Source: Candidatus Spechtiibacteriota bacterium
Lineage (GTDB): Bacteria; Patescibacteriota; Minisyncoccia; Spechtbacterales; HO2-43-30
Length of the DNA stretch: 13,044 nucleotides
Direction: 5' to 3'
Assembly (NCBI GenBank): GCA_016177905.1
Contig: JACOUK010000005.1
Coordinates: 1 to 13,044, forward strand
Notes under the pieces: generated by a model
Told to the model about the DNA's origin: nothing
Databases searched by the model: none
What the model saw: the letters and a program-made list of their open reading frames with translations, nothing else
Program-made: the position numbers and the translations under genes
Part shown: positions 12,625 through 13,044 of the stretch, in pieces
Layout of the letters: each line of letters opens with the position of its first letter
Numbering within the stretch: the stretch's first letter is position 1

Positions 12625-12960
12625 TTAAAACGGCAAATCTTCAATCGAAATACCCCTCAACCCAAGGCCCTCCGCCTGCGTGGCCGAAGCCACTTCGGCG
12701 CGGCGAAGGCCCGCCTTTTCAAGCTCTTTCGCGCCTTGCGGCTCCTCGATATCTTTCTCTGTAAGCTCCGCCGCGATCGTCCTATTGACCGCTTCCTCGT
12801 CCCACACGTCTCTTGTCTTTTCTTTTCTACCATATCTCATTCCTTTTTTCAACTGTTGATATTCAAAAAAACGCAAAATAACGTACTTGGGCTCGCCATC
12901 CTCAATAATAATGCACCGATCCCGATCCGTTGGCAGAAGTTGTTTAAGTGAAGACCACAT
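12625..12960 (-). CDS. Small protein with Phd/YefM antitoxin-like N-terminus, between fusA and tuf
   Basis: The 111-residue product has an N-terminal block, SLKQLLPTDRDRCIIIEDGE then PKYVILRFFEYQQLKK, which resembles the beta-strand pattern of Phd/YefM-type antitoxins (a short helix, then xxVIxExGxPxxVLxxxxEYxxL). The rest, residues 40-105, is highly charged and probably helical or disordered, and the end is ISIEDLPF. No toxin gene is next to it, so an antitoxin role is not supported; it may be a conserved small regulator that reuses the fold. The ATG at 12960-12958 is 4 bases after the fusA stop. A TTG at 12981 with AAGGA before it would add seven residues and overlap fusA. The position within the fusA-tuf pair suggests co-transcription with translation factors. 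Confidence 0.78.
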   Translation of the reverse strand: MWSSLKQLLPTDRDRCIIIEDGEPKYVILRFFEYQQLKKGMRYGRKEKTRDVWDEEAVNRTIAAELTEKDIEEPQGAKELEKAGLRRAEVASATQAEGLGLRGISIEDLPF

Positions 12961-12964
12961 GAAA

Positions 12965-13044
12965 TTATTTTCTTCCCTCAATTATTCCTTGCGCCGTATT
13001 TTGCGGCACTTCAGCGTAATAGCTGAACTCCATGGTAAATAATC
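12965..13044 (-). CDS. fusA: Elongation factor G, C-terminal end (cut by window edge)
   Basis: Twenty-five codons enter from the right edge and stop at TAA (12967-12965). They read LFTMEFSYYAEVPQNTAQGI followed by IEGRK, which matches the conserved EF-G C-terminus (FTMEFSHYxEVPxNVAxxII). EF-G is the GTPase that moves tRNA and mRNA through the ribosome. Its place before tuf is the classic str order, with one extra gene in between. rpsL and rpsG are expected further right, outside the window. Confidence 0.9.
   Translation of the reverse strand, partial: LFTMEFSYYAEVPQNTAQGIIEGRK

Noticed and set aside
13012..13029. A TTCAGC/GCTGAA hairpin near the right edge.
   Set aside because: It falls within the conserved EF-G C-terminal codons and is short.
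1..13044. CRISPR arrays, tRNA or rRNA genes, insertion sequences and attachment sites.
   Set aside because: I saw no regularly spaced repeats, no rRNA or cloverleaf patterns, no transposase or integrase, and no target-site duplications around the inserted gene.

Overview
The window carries one long minus-strand ribosomal-protein supercluster, read from right to left: the end of fusA, a small unnamed gene, tuf, then rpsJ-rplC-rplD-rplW-rplB-rpsS-rplV-rpsC-rplP-rpmC-rpsQ (S10 operon) and rplN-rplX-rplE-rpsN-rpsH-rplF-rplR-rpsE-rplO-secY (spc operon). It ends with the first 48 codons of an O-acetylhomoserine sulfhydrylase-like gene that leaves the window at position 1. All genes that lie wholly inside the window have open, intact frames.

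The organism is most likely a Candidate Phyla Radiation (Patescibacteria) bacterium, probably of the Parcubacteria side. The best evidence is the absence of rpmD (L30) from its usual slot between rpsE and rplO, where only 5 bases remain. L30 loss is a known hallmark of that radiation. The four-cysteine S14, the zinc-ribbon L24, the lengthened L23 and S10, and the Parcubacteria-like sequence of L3 agree with this. I cannot name a lower rank.

Region by region: 12965-13044 is the EF-G C-terminus; 12625-12960 is a small gene with a Phd/YefM-like N-terminus sitting between fusA and tuf; 12498-12624 holds a near-consensus sigma-70 promoter and a four-copy 7-bp tandem repeat before tuf; 10636-10890 is a non-coding leader before rplC with a 30-pair inverted repeat next to the L3 start; 9525-10014 is an insertion between rplC and rplD; 7538-7632 is a nest of overlapping hairpins before rpsS; 1-231 holds two hairpins and the start of the metY-like gene.

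The most unusual item is the 9525-10014 insertion. A complete plus-strand transcription unit (perfect TTGACA-17-TATAAT promoter, strong GGAGGTG ribosome binding site, a 119-codon gene with C/G-ending codons, and a hairpin terminator) faces against the operon between L3 and L4. Its -35 box lies inside the first codons of rplD. I do not recognise the protein. Almost all the ribosomal genes lack a clear Shine-Dalgarno sequence, which makes the inserted gene's strong site stand out further.
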